From Pinus tabuliformis (Eukaryota > Streptophyta > Pinopsida > Pinales > Pinaceae), in NCBI GenBank assembly GCA_031772625.1, contig CM062820.1:88642069-88706068 (forward strand): a DNA stretch of 64,000 nucleotides. Reading direction: 5' to 3'. Under the pieces are notes generated by a model that worked only from the letters and a program-made list of their open reading frames with translations, searched no databases and was not told where the DNA came from. This document shows positions 48,886-63,256 of this stretch, one piece after another (positions within the stretch are counted from its first letter, which is position 1; each line of letters begins with the position of its first letter). The translations under genes and the position numbers were made by a program.

Positions 48886-48984
48886 TGGTAATCATAGATC
48901 TCCCAGAACCACCCTGCAAATTGCTAAGCAAATTAGTTTGTTTGAAGCGCTTTCCGAGTTTGAAGCGCTTTTCCATAACGAAAA

Positions 48985-52591
<3,607 letters not shown>

Positions 52592-52752
52592 CCAACCTGT
52601 GAACCGGCCGTTGTCTGCCGAATAGTTTAGTGTGTTTAGTTATCCGACCAGCACGGTGTCCTTAATCTGAAAGTGGAAGTCTTCGATTTTTAATTTGCCT
52701 AAGCTCTTTAATTTGTAATCGCTCTGGACGCATTATGAAAACGTCCTCGAGC

Positions 52753-52758
52753 AATAAA
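52753..52758 (+). terminator. Polyadenylation signal of the peroxidase gene
   Basis: AATAAA 162 bp after the stop codon, in an AT-rich 3' UTR. Confidence 0.6.
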
Positions 52759-52759
52759 C

Positions 52760-53290
52760 GGCGTAGGTTGAAAATAATAAGTATTTTTTTTTTAATTTAT
52801 GACTTTTACAAAGTGGAATTGACAATAAATGTGCTGCGCCTAATTTTATTTGGAAGGCATGTAATCATTTTACTTGCCTGAAAGACTTAGATTGCATTTT
52901 AGTTTTATTTGTTAAAGTAGTTGTGAGTTTTGATGTTTTCAGATACATCACAGCTACATAAATAAAAGAGTTTAAAAGTTAACTTTCTTTTATTTTAAAC
53001 TAAAAAATTCTCATTAAATAATAAAAACATAATGCACTTTTGACTTTTTGAAATAATTGAAAATATTTATTTATATTATTAAAATATCTCATAGTAATTA
53101 TATAAATTAAACTATAGAGATTTACTTTCATTTTTCATTTTTCAGTGGAGATTTTTAACTTATAAATAGACTTTATTTCAATACTATGGTTTATCAATAC
53201 TACATTCATATTTTTTCTAATTGATCAATTTAATTAATTAGCATATATCCATCTACCAAATAGTAAGAGGTATCAAATTATTATTATTAT
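52760..53290. other. Intergenic 3' flank, nothing recognised
   Basis: AT-rich DNA with a short (ATT)n run near 53281. No coding signal. Confidence 0.5.
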
Positions 53291-53810
53291 TATCGAATTT
53301 TAAGGTCACGACCAAGGAGACACCAAATTGGTGTATGAGACCTCTTGCTTGTGGACAAGGGACCCACCTCCATGCAACAATTTGACTGCTAAGTCTACCA
53401 TACATACTCTAAGCCCCCTTGGTTTTGTACCTGTGACCTCTTATGAGGAAACACATGCTCTTATCCAAGAGGTTTGCATATCAAGAGATTTGATCCCTCT
53501 CAGTTCTTGGTAGATGGGCAATTAGTGCTTGGTAGATCCGAAGTTAAAGATGATTGGGAGTTAAGATCGATCTAGGTTGGTTTAATTTCCCCTTTAAATA
53601 ATCTATATTGCACATGAATACCATGTACCATTTTTATTTTTATTTTATTTTGAGCCAGTTAAAATGTTTACACTACATTAAATTTTTTATCTAATTTTAT
53701 TTATTTAATTTAATTTAATTTTTAATTTTATCTAATTTGACTTAGTCAAAATGTTAAACATTATATTACAACATCTCTACCATATTGGGAGAACCTCTCG
53801 CACAAAAAGG
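53291..53810. repeat. Dispersed repeat related to 7.93-9.8 kb
   Basis: Contains AAGAGATTTGATCCCTCT, AGATCCGAAGTTAA, GATCTAGGTTGGTTTAATTT and, at the end, GTTAAACATTATATTACAAC then CATCTCTACCATATTGGGAG. The same words occur in the insert at 7932-9806, partly in inverted order at 7935-7990. The class is unknown and no protein is encoded. Confidence 0.6.
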
Positions 53811-54155
53811 TTTGAAATAGTATATGTAATTAAGATAAATCTCAACATTTAATTTGTTACTATTACTATAGAATATGCAATATTCTATAATATTGCATAG
53901 AAGTTAAATCTCAGTCATCCACCTAATAATTATTTATAATTAAATTAAAATTAAAGGTCCTATTCCAAAATAGACATGCATATCTACATAAATATCTTTA
54001 GCAAAAGATATTTTAAGTCTAAGAAAACTATAATCCTACTTATTGCAATAAAAAAAATTGAATATATTTGTTATCCTTCCAAAAATTAACTCATTCTAAT
54101 TCTAATTTTAGATATTCAATTTTTCATATAAATAGTCATTATTTATTGTTAATAA
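53811..54155. other. AT-rich flank of the LINE insertion site
   Basis: No gene or repeat recognised. Confidence 0.5.
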
Positions 54156-54171
54156 GTTATAGGAATTTTTA
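54156..54171. repeat. LINE target-site duplication, 5' copy
   Basis: GTTATAGGAATTTTTA, identical to 60950-60965. Confidence 0.9.
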
Positions 54172-54388
54172 TGCAGCTATCACATTGAAGACATTTCATA
54201 AGAGGACTTGGATCTCTGCGACGCGGCAGCCCTGCCCGCCTGAACACCGTGTCCTCGCCCTTGCCCCCAGGCTCTGCCTGGCCGGGCCTTCCCTGTTCTT
54301 CCTGCCCCCTTTCGACTAGCGCAGACCCCGCATTCGGGGTTCCCACCTCTGGACGGTTTGCCCCTCTGCTGTGCACAGCGGGCCTGCA

Positions 54389-55626
54389 ATGGCAGGATCT
54401 GCCTCCCCCCCCCCCCGGTCTCTGAGAGCCCAGAAGAAACCTTCGCCGCCCTCCTGACAAATCCTTCAGAAGCCAGAACCCGGCCCTCCCTATCAAAGTT
54501 CATAAAGAAGCTGGATGAGATCCCTGAAGTCAATCTACCCCCATCTCTTCCCAGGAAATCGGCAATAGCACTTTCAGAAAGAGGTCTGGTAGGGCAGTTC
54601 ACAGACCTCTGCCCTTCTCCAAGAACTGTCCAAAAATGGGTGGAGCGTAACTGGAGCACAATGATTCAAGGGAAGATTGCCATCAGATTCTGCGGGCATG
54701 GATACTACACCTTCTTATTCGAGACCAAAGAAGACAAGCACCTCATCTTTCGCAACGGGCCTTATTTCATGGACACAAGAGGTCTATACCTGAACCGTTG
54801 GACCCCGAACTTCGATCCGGAAATGGATATACCCAACGCAGTCCCAGTTTGGGTGCGCCTCCCTCATCTGCCTTTGCATTGCTGGGGGGATGAATCGGTC
54901 AAGGCGATCGGCAATGCAGTCGGAAAATACATAGACAGATCGGAACCAAGGGAGAATATGCATGCATGCGCTAGGATCTGCGTTGAAGTTGATCTTGGGA
55001 AAGGACTGCCGGAAGCCATAAAGCTAAAAGTGGATCAATGGATGCACATTCAACAGCTGGACTACGAACAGCTGCCCTTCAAATGCAAGGTATGTCATGA
55101 ATACGGCCACTTTGCTAATAGATGCAGTAAAATAAAAGAAAATGAGGTTGCACAAAATGAGGAACACGCTAAAGGTTCATGGGAACAAGTAAAAAGAAAA
55201 AAGTCCTCTTCGAACCCGGGCATCAGTACCACAGCCCCTCCAGTATCAAAACAACCCCCCCCTCCTCCTCCTCCCTCTTCAACCTTCCCATCTTCTTCCA
55301 ACCCTTTCGAATCCCTAACAGAAGAAGTTCCGGCCTCCCCTCCCCATTCCCCTCGTCCTGCCTCTCCTTGCTCTAACCCTCCACCCTCCCCCCCTCCCAC
55401 CATTGAAAGAATCCTCACAAGGAACAAAGCTAAAGAAACAAATCAGCCATCTGACCCTCCGAGAAAAGTCGGCCGCAAGACGAATAAAGAGCTAAGAGAT
55501 GAAACAGCAGCAAAGGAAATGGCAACCGGCACCCAACAGCCAATGGACTCCTCCCTAGGCAAGTCAAAAGGAAGTGGTGAGAAGGCCAAGGAGAAATCAG
55601 GACCCCACCCCAACACTGGTAAATAA
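54389..55626 (+). CDS. LINE ORF1 (DUF4283-like, zinc knuckle), possible frameshift at its start
   Basis: An open frame runs from 54244 to the stop at 55624-55626 but has no ATG before 54661. An ATG at 54389 (MAGSAS) lies in another frame and would enter the main frame if the C12 run at 54405-54416 had a different length, so the real start is probably 54389 with a one-base indel in that run, either a true mutation or a sequence error. The protein has a DUF4283-like RNA-binding part (about 54540-55000, with WVERNWSTMIQGKIAIRFCG, VWVRLPHLPLHCW and LDYEQLPFKC). A CCHC knuckle CKVCHEYGHFANRC follows at 55084-55125, then a proline/serine-rich and lysine-rich tail. It is expected to bind LINE RNA and form the ribonucleoprotein. 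It ends in a TAATG overlap with ORF2. Confidence 0.85.
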
Positions 55627-58600
55627 TGAATTTGGTCTCTTGGAACTGTAGGGGGCTCGGCTCACTCGTAAAGCTGAAAGCAATCAAGGATCTCATAAAC
55701 CAGGAAAAGCCAGACATCCTCCTAATCCAGGAGACCAAAACCACCGAGCAGGACTTCCTTCTTCAAACTCAAAGATTCAGAAACTACCTAGGTATATCAA
55801 AAGGCTCATCCGGAGCATCAGGAGGTATAGGAACACTATGGAATACAAATAAGTGGGAAATTACTAGCTCCCAACTTTGCAACTAGTGGATCCGAACAGA
55901 TCTAAAGAATAAAAGCACCCGGGAGACTTATCACATCTACAACATTTATGCTCCTAACCACTACAGAGATAAAGCAAGCTGTTGGAACACTTTAGAAACA
56001 GACCTCAGCACCATTCACAACAGCTGGGTAATCCTTGGAGGAGACCTGAATCTAATAAGGCAGGTAGATGAAAAACATGGGGGAAATTACCATGCCGACC
56101 GGTCTAGAGATAAGATAGAATCCATTATCCAACACTTCAAGCTGATTGATCCCCCTCTGTCAAATGGAAAATACACATGGACCAACAGAAGGGCAGGAAT
56201 ACACAACATAAAAGAGAGGCTAGACAGGTTCCTAGTCCAGGAAAGAATAGCAGAAAATTACCAAGTAATCAGGAGCCACATAATCCATGGCACAGCCTCA
56301 GATCACAAGGCCGTGGTCCTCTCCATGGACAAAGGAGCAAATCTGGGCCCTCTCCCTTTTAAATATAACAGAGCCTGGGATTCCCATGAGGATTTTCGCA
56401 CCCTTGTAAGGGATCAGTGGACGATTGAAGTCCTTGGCTCACCCCATTTCGTTTGGGAATCAAAGCTAAAGCATCTTAGGACAGCTATAAAGCAATGGGC
56501 AAGGGAAAAGGCAATTTCTGAAAAGAAAAAGAAAACAGAGCTGCTATTAGAAATGGAGAGATGGCATAAAGAAAAAGAACAAGTGCAATACACAACAGAG
56601 GACCTAGACAAGGAAAAAAATCTGTACAAAGAGCTATATCGGCAGAACCGCATGGAGGACGAGGAGCAAAGAATAAAATCTCATTGTCTTTGGTTGAGAT
56701 CTGGGGACAAAAACACCTCTTTCTTCCACAACAATGTCAAGATCAGAAGAGCAATCAATCAGATAGACAAAATTGAAGTCGACGGGAGAGAATTGAAGGA
56801 TCAAGAAGACATAAAAAACGCAGCACATGAGCACTTCAAAGCACTCCTTTCGGCGAATCCCCAGCACCATGGCAGCGATGATTTTCTAAGTATAATCAAA
56901 AGTAAGATAACAGAGGCACACAACAACAAGCTGGAGCAAGAACCTATAGCAGAAGAAATCAAAGAGGCTACCTTCGGTATGCAGCAAGATAAGGCCCCAG
57001 GGCCGGACGGATTCACAGTTGCATTCTATAAACAGCATTGGGAAACTATAAAGAAGGACTTTGTAAGAATGGTTAAAAATGCTTTTAGAAAACACAAACT
57101 GGGGGACAATATGAAGTCTTCACATATATCTTTGATCCCCAAGGAAGCCAACCCCAAATCCTTTGATAGATTCCGGCCCATCTCGCTTTGTAATGTCTCA
57201 TATAAAATCATAACAAAAATAATTGCAAATAGGATAAAGAATCTCCTTCCTCTCATAATTTCAGATAATCAGGGAGGCTTTGTCCCAAAGAGGCAGATCA
57301 TAGACAATGTTATTTTAATCCAGGAAGCAATACATAGCAGCCACAACAGAGGAGAGCGTGGAATGATCATCAAACTGGACATGGCCAGCGCATTTGATCG
57401 AGTAGATCACTCCTTCCTATGTGCGGTTTTAAAAAATTTCGGCTTCTCTCCCAATTTTATTAATGTGATCAGAGCTTGTATCTTCGACTCCTGGACCGCC
57501 CCACTGATTAATGGTAGACCCAACAACTTTTTCAGAAGTTCCAGAGGGTTGAGGCAGGGCTGCCCCCTCTCCCCTTTCCTTTTCATTATCATGGCGGAAT
57601 CCCTCAGCATCCATCTAGAAAATCTTCGCAGCAAAAGAGAAATCACAGGCATCCGCATTGAAAGAGGAATAAAGGAAATAAACCATTCACTGTTCGCGGA
57701 TGACACATTATTAATTGGGGGAGCCTCCAGTTTAATGGCAAGGAGGTTCAAAAAAGTTCTGGACGCCTTCCTCCAAGCCTCAGGAGGCAAACTGAATAAC
57801 AGAAAATGCAAGCTTTACACTTGGAATGTGCCTCATCAGATTCAGCAAAGAATATCCCAAATCCTGGATATCCCTCTTCAAAAAAATTGGAGCTCTTTCC
57901 CTTATCTGGGCCTGCCTCTGGCAAAGGAACACATTAAAGCAGAGGTCTGGACAAACCACATTGAAAAAATGAGAGGCCATCTCCAAAACTGGGGCGTCTC
58001 TTGGCTTAACCTAGCAGGCAGAACCATTCTTATAAAGGCTGTCCTCTCCGGACTCCCAATTTATCAATATGCAATCATTATGGCTCCTGCTAGTATCCAC
58101 AAACACATGGAGCTCATAATGAGAAGCTTTCTCTGGCAAGGAGGTAAACAGGACACAAAAAAATTCAGTCTGGTCAGCTGGGACCAAGTAACTCTTCCTT
58201 ATGAAAAAGGAGGTCTATCCATAAAAATTCCAAGCCTCTCCAACCAGGCGCTAGGGCTCAAACTGATCTGGAGGATTCTCACAGGAGCTGGCTCGTGGTG
58301 GGTGGAGACAATCAAAAGAAAATACCTTAGAGGCCTAAACTCCAATATCCTCAACGACCCAATTGCAGACAGGCCTTGCACTCCGATGTGGCGCCTAGTC
58401 AAGAAAGTTCTGCCACACTTCAAAGAAAATGTCTCCAAGCTCCCAGGCAACGGACAAAGCATCAACATATGGACTGACAGAATAATGAATTCCAATCCAA
58501 GAACCCTTCTTCAAGAGTTCAGACCTTTGCAAGACTGGATGGAGGAAAGGAGAATAATCACCCTGCATGACATATCCTTATGGAATCAAAATAGATGGCA

Positions 58601-59822
58601 GGCTTGGAAAGACCTGAATCTACCTCCGAATCTAAAAGCTCTGTGGCACAATCTGAAGCTCTCATTATCAGGACTAGCTCCAACAAAAAGGGACGACGAG
58701 GACAGATATATCTGGGACACAGGGGGAGGATCCTTCACGGTTAAAGAAGGGTACAAATCTCTACAAAATTCAACCCCCAAAGCAAACTGGGACCTTTACT
58801 CAGCTGCCTGGAAGTCAGAAAGCCTCCCAAAGGTAAAGCACTTCAACTGGACTCTTTTAAAAGGGAAAATCCTTACAACGGAGAACCTTAGAAAGAAAGG
58901 AATACAAGGACCTTCGATCTGCTGCTTCTGTTGGGCAGAGGAGGAGTCAATTCAGCACTCTTTCCTTCTTTGCCCGTTTGCTCAAAGGTGTTGGAAAAGG
59001 ATAACAAGCCCCTTGGACATCAGAGGATTCCCTGATCAGATGCACAATCTCCAGAAGAACTGGAAAAAAGTTTTTCCACACCTTAAGAAGGGCAAGAATA
59101 ATATCATCAGAATTTGGAAGTGTATCCCTGCTACTCTATGCTGGAACCTCTGGCTAGCTAGGAACAACTACGTTTTCAAAAACAAAAGGCCTAACATGGA
59201 CAGTGTAATAGCCAAAACTATAGCAAACATCTCGGAAGCGGTCAGTGCAAACTTCATAGCCTTCCCAGACCAGAAGAGTTGGGCCCAAGAGGAAAGGGAC
59301 TGGTACAATAACTTCAATGTAAGCCACTCTCAGAATCCTCCTCCACAGAATAAAGCCAACCAGAAGCAGCCCAAATGGAAGCTCAGGGGAACTAAAGAAG
59401 AAATAAGACAATGGATCAGCAAACAAGACCGCCCCCTCCTGTTCTTTGACGGCGCATCAAAGAACAACCCAGGAGCAGCGGGAGCAGGAGGCATAATAAA
59501 AGACCATGAAGGAAACCACATCTGTAGTTATGAATGGGGACTGGGAAGGACATCGAACAACGCAGCAGAAGCTTACAGTCTCCTCCTTGGCACCACAATT
59601 TTATCCAAATTGGGACTAAAGAACCCAATTATAATTGGGGACTCGTCTATCATAATTTCAGCCATGATCAATGATAAAGACTTCAACAAAGAAGGTCTTA
59701 ATAACATAAGGAAGAGAATCACAGAGAACACAAGAAGTTTGGGGGAAGTCACCTTTAGGCATGTGCTGAGGGAACACAACGCAGAAGCTGACTCCCTTGC
59801 CAGCAAGGCGGTGAACCGATAG
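55626..59822 (+). CDS. LINE ORF2: endonuclease, reverse transcriptase, RNase H (one in-frame stop)
   Basis: The ATG overlaps the ORF1 stop (TAATG), and the frame runs 1398 codons with a single TAG at codon 87 (55884-55886). The AP-type endonuclease comprises NLVSWNCRGLG at the start, Glu36 in LLIQETKT, Asp140/Asn142 in GGDLN and Asp226-His227 in ASDHK. Reverse transcriptase has APGPDGF, RPISLCNVSYK, KLDMASAFDRVDH, GLRQGCPLSPFLF and FADD at 690-693. A zinc-binding region CCFCWAEEESIQHSFLLC follows at about 1099. The C-terminal RNase H keeps all four acidic residues: Asp1275 (FFDGASKNNPG), Glu1315 (AAEAYSLL), Asp1339 (GDSSII) and Asp1389 (HNAEADSLA). The stop lies in a place where CAG (Gln) is plausible. 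It would truncate the protein inside the endonuclease, so this copy is probably not autonomous unless the stop is read through. Confidence 0.93.
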
Positions 59823-59841
59823 CAGGGACAGGTTAGTGAAA

Positions 59842-60633
59842 ATGAAAAAAGCTATGAAAAAGAGATCCCCTAATCAGTCAAGCCGTCATCTAGCTCATCA
59901 GAAAAGCCCCTCTGAACCTTGTCAGATCAGTATTCACCCCATCAGCCTGTCATTGAATGATCATCCCTTACCTTACACTCCTCCGTCTTCCCTCTCTCTT
60001 CTTGATCCCAGCCCCTCCCGTGTTATCCCCTCTGGTTTGGTAGGCAAATGTCTCTTCAAGCCTCCCGGACAGTGCACCTCGAATCCGCAGCAAGTTATGC
60101 ATACAATGCTCACAGGTTTCAATACCCCGCTCTATCGTCTAGTATGGCTCTCTCCTTCCCTTTATATATCTGCTCCCCTACGCGATTTCCTTAATCAAGC
60201 TTTGCAGCCCCAGTTACAGCAAAAAAGAGTATGGAGCATTGAGGTTAGAATAGTTGTTCAAGGGAGTGATACTGTCCAGAGCGCGCCTAGAACTTTGAGT
60301 TCCCCTTTCCTTCTCAGCACAAAGAGTGTTACCAATCATAGATTCGGTGTTCAACCCAATCAAGCCGTCCTCAGGTATAAATCAAACTATTTCTTAGATT
60401 TTTGTTTGCTAATCCGCTCCTTTCAAGCCATGGCAGAGAACAGGCAGCAGCCAGCAGCACAAGAGGGCGCAGCGCGTCATGGGAATCCCCTGGACAGGGT
60501 GATAGGGAATGATACCTACACACTTTGTAAAGAGCACGTTTCCATGATTGCTCGTTTTGTTAAACACCACAAAGAGTTGAGGGACGATTTTGAATTAGAC
60601 AGCCGCTCTAAAAGAAAGAAGCTGATAAAATAG
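59842..60633 (+). CDS. Third open frame in the LINE 3' region (263 aa), unknown function
   Basis: ATG at 59842, 20 bases after the ORF2 stop, opens 263 codons ending TAG-adjacent at 60631-60633. The N-terminal half is rich in S, P and L with Lys at the start. The C-terminal part, after an internal Met at 60430 (MAENRQQPAAQEGAARHGNP), looks like ordinary protein, with KEHVSMIARFVKHHKELRDD and a basic end RSKRKKLIK. No family is recognised. Such a long frame is not expected in an untranslated region, but youth of the copy could also preserve a chance frame. Alternatives: captured host sequence or antisense shadow of nothing known. Confidence 0.4.
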   Translation: MKKAMKKRSPNQSSRHLAHQKSPSEPCQISIHPISLSLNDHPLPYTPPSSLSLLDPSPSRVIPSGLVGKCLFKPPGQCTSNPQQVMHTMLTGFNTPLYRLVWLSPSLYISAPLRDFLNQALQPQLQQKRVWSIEVRIVVQGSDTVQSAPRTLSSPFLLSTKSVTNHRFGVQPNQAVLRYKSNYFLDFCLLIRSFQAMAENRQQPAAQEGAARHGNPLDRVIGNDTYTLCKEHVSMIARFVKHHKELRDDFELDSRSKRKKLIK

Positions 60634-60949
60634 AGAAAGGAAATCGAGGGACTTAAGGCACCAAAAGGATGAACAGAGGGATGTTCAGATGGAAGACACA
60701 GTAAACCAATTTTGGTGTTAGTCAAATGAACAGCAAAGTAAAGTTAATAGATGGTTTGTTTGTAAGGCAGTATAGTAGGCATCTTTTCCAGCAATTTCTT
60801 TTCAACTTAATCTCACAGAAGTCACGGGCTGCGTCCCGGTTTTGGACTTCATTTGTGCCCGCTCTTCTTGAATCCTATGTAATAGCTCTGGATCTCTACA
60901 GTTTTTTAATATATGAGTAAATGATCTTGTGCAAAAAAAAAAAAAAAAA
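60634..60949 (+). other. LINE 3' end and poly(A) tail
   Basis: Non-coding, ending GATCTTGTGC then A17 at 60933-60949. No AATAAA was seen close to the tail. Confidence 0.8.
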
Positions 60950-60965
60950 GTTATAGGAATTTTTA
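60950..60965. repeat. LINE target-site duplication, 3' copy
   Basis: GTTATAGGAATTTTTA directly after the poly(A) tract. Confidence 0.9.
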
Positions 60966-62690
60966 ATAAGTTATAGGAAGGAAATGTGACAATTTTTCCT
61001 TTCAACTATCAGTGTTACATCTAACTACTTATTTGGAGAAAAAGAATAAAACATTTTTTTAATTGTATTTTTGTTGCATCTCCTTAAAGGTTTATTCAAA
61101 TGTAAAGTTTAGACATTCGTTGGATACGAAATTAAATTTAACATCCAAGAAGCACCCATTTTTCATATTTTTTAACATACCCAGAGTACAAAAATTGAAA
61201 ATACATGAAAAATAAGGTTTATTCAAATGTAAAGTGTAGACATTTGTTGGATACGAAATTAAATTTAACATCCAACAACACCCATTTTTGCATATTTTTT
61301 AGCATACCAACAGTACAAAAATTGAAAATACATGAAAAATATATTTTAAACCTATGTATTTTAAAAATTTTCCATTGTGTCTACTAAAAACATGCAAAGT
61401 AGGTGCTAGTTGGTTGTGTAATTTAGTTCCACATCCAAGGAATGTCTATCCTTGATATTTGAGTACTTAGAAAAATATAATTAAAAAATAATAATTTTAT
61501 TTATTTTTCTATAAAAAATCATCTCTTATTTTATTATTTTAACTATTATGTTATTACTTTCCTTATGAGACCTATTTTAGAGCTCAAAATTTATGTAATG
61601 GTAGGCTCACCAAATACCATTTTCATTTTTTTTATAATTTATAATTTATTAGGATCACCTATTTTTTAAATATGAAATAATTAAAAAATAATAAATTTAT
61701 TTCTTTTCCTCTAAAAAATCATCTCTTATTTTATTATTTCAACTCTCTTATTTTATTATTTTATCTATTATGTTATTACTTAGGAGACCCATTTTAGATT
61801 TCAAAATTTATGTAATGGTAGACTCACCAAATACCAAAATTCATTTTTTCTTATAATTTATTTGAATCACCTATTTCTTAAATATGAAATGTCAAGCCAA
61901 GAGAAATGGACATTCCACTATCATGCATATTATCCCATTTCGCTCTCTTATCAACATCATTAGGAGGGATTTCTTATACCAATATAAATTTGATATAATC
62001 CTGTACCTCCTAGTACATCATGTGGGATTTCCATAAAAGAAATTAGTACTAATAAGAAAAAATTCACTTGAGGTGGACATATTAAAATATACAAATAATA
62101 TAGTATAAAAAGTTAACAATGATTTTCTAAATGAAAAACTTTCCAGAAAATAGGTTGTTTAAAAAAAATAGATTTCGGATGTGAAAGTTATACTTTTTAA
62201 AAGTCATTATTAAAAAAACCACATGGTTATATCTATATATATATATATATATATAAAAGAATTGACTTTGGCATAACCTTGCTTGTGCAAATAAATTATT
62301 TTATGAAGTGATCTATTTTTATAAGACAAGTTAGAATTATTTTTACAACAAAATTACTTTATAAATAAAAGTTGCAAGCAAAAAAATAACTAAAAAATTA
62401 TTAGTTATTTTTGAAATACATTTACAATGAAGTTATGAAATAAATTAAATTTGTGTAAACTTTTTCAAAAATAACTTAAAAGAGATTTGAACTTAAAACC
62501 TATTACTAAATAAATTAACTTATCCATAAAAAAAAAAAACATAACAATGATAGTGAAAAAGGTTTGGGGATGTTGGTATTGTTATTATTGTAATTGAAAA
62601 TATTTCTTGGAGTGAGTGCTGACCCAAAAAAATATCCTTAATAAAAAAACAACATTTTGAAACTAAATTAAATAAATAAATAATAAAAAT
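60966..62690. repeat. AT-rich intergenic DNA with two tandem duplications
   Basis: A unit of about 127 bp occurs twice (from about 61089 and 61216, marked GGTTTATTCAAATGTAAAG and ACAAAAATTGAAAATACATG). A second unit of about 200 bp occurs twice (from about 61475 and 61675, marked AAAAAATCATCTCTTATTTT and CAAAATTTATGTAATGGTAG). No gene. Confidence 0.75.
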
Positions 62691-63010
62691 ATATAAGGTA
62701 ATCTTTGTTAATCTTTGTTTGTTTTGAATAATTTCTTAGAACTAAAGCCATCTAATTATATCACATAATAACTAATATATTTTACGTTAATTACCAGTTG
62801 GGTGGGCCTTCCTAGACGGTGATGTTGAGACTCGAGAACAACAAACTTAACCGCTGCAAACTCTAACATTTCACTGCCCACTTCCAATCTAAGTTCCGTC
62901 ATCTCATCTCACTATTCCGAGCGCAGAGGCTCTCCACAATGGAAATCGCCACACTAGTTGGTAATATTATTTATTTCCCACAATACAATTCACTAATGAT
63001 TATAAAAATT
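62691..63010 (+). pseudogene. Decayed duplicate of peroxidase exon 3 with flanking introns
   Basis: 62798-62959 aligns with exon 3 of the peroxidase at 51381-51546 (TTGGGTGGGCCTTC, CTCGAGAAC, CCCACTTCCAATCTAAG and GAGCGCAG shared), including the acceptor TTACCAG and the donor GGTAATATT. The upstream intron also matches (TTTTGAATAATTTCTT). The Trp codon TGG is TAG, a 10-base gap shifts the frame, and other indels occur. Exons 1, 2 and 4 were not found nearby, so this is a partial duplication. Confidence 0.85.
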
Positions 63011-63256
63011 TAGTATAATTCATGGTTGTCAATTTAACAAAATATATATTTTTGGGTCCTGTTGAGTTGATATGATAGGTCATCTATCACATTTAGAATT
63101 TTCCTATTGATGTTTTAGGATTGATATGAACTACATTGGAGGGTTAGAAAAATATAAATGTAATGCATTTAACAAAATATATTAATATTAATTACAAAAT
63201 TTTCTATTCAACAATGATATCACATGTTTAATTTATATGTGCTAATACTTTAGTGA

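Larger units (their letters stand above)
54172..60949 (+). mobile_element. Full-length L1-type LINE, 6.78 kb, young insertion
   Basis: Bounded by a perfect 16-bp target duplication. It has a GC-rich 5' UTR (54172 to about 54390), ORF1, ORF2, a long 3' region and a terminal A17 tract (60933-60949). Base composition is much richer in GC than the flanking DNA. The RNase H at the end of ORF2 is typical of one branch of plant L1 elements. The perfect duplication, intact tail and very few lesions indicate recent insertion, between the peroxidase gene and its duplicated exon. Confidence 0.92.

Noticed and set aside
54149..54659. GC-rich minus-strand frames of 115 and 159 codons
   Set aside because: Shadows opposite the LINE ORF1 and 5' UTR. 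The plus-strand frame has recognised domains.
55095..59806. Many minus-strand frames of 60-134 codons
   Set aside because: Antisense shadows of ORF1/ORF2, which carry clear protein motifs on the plus strand.
59842..60633. Calling the third LINE frame a known gene
   Set aside because: No motif supports any family, so it is listed only as an unknown open frame.
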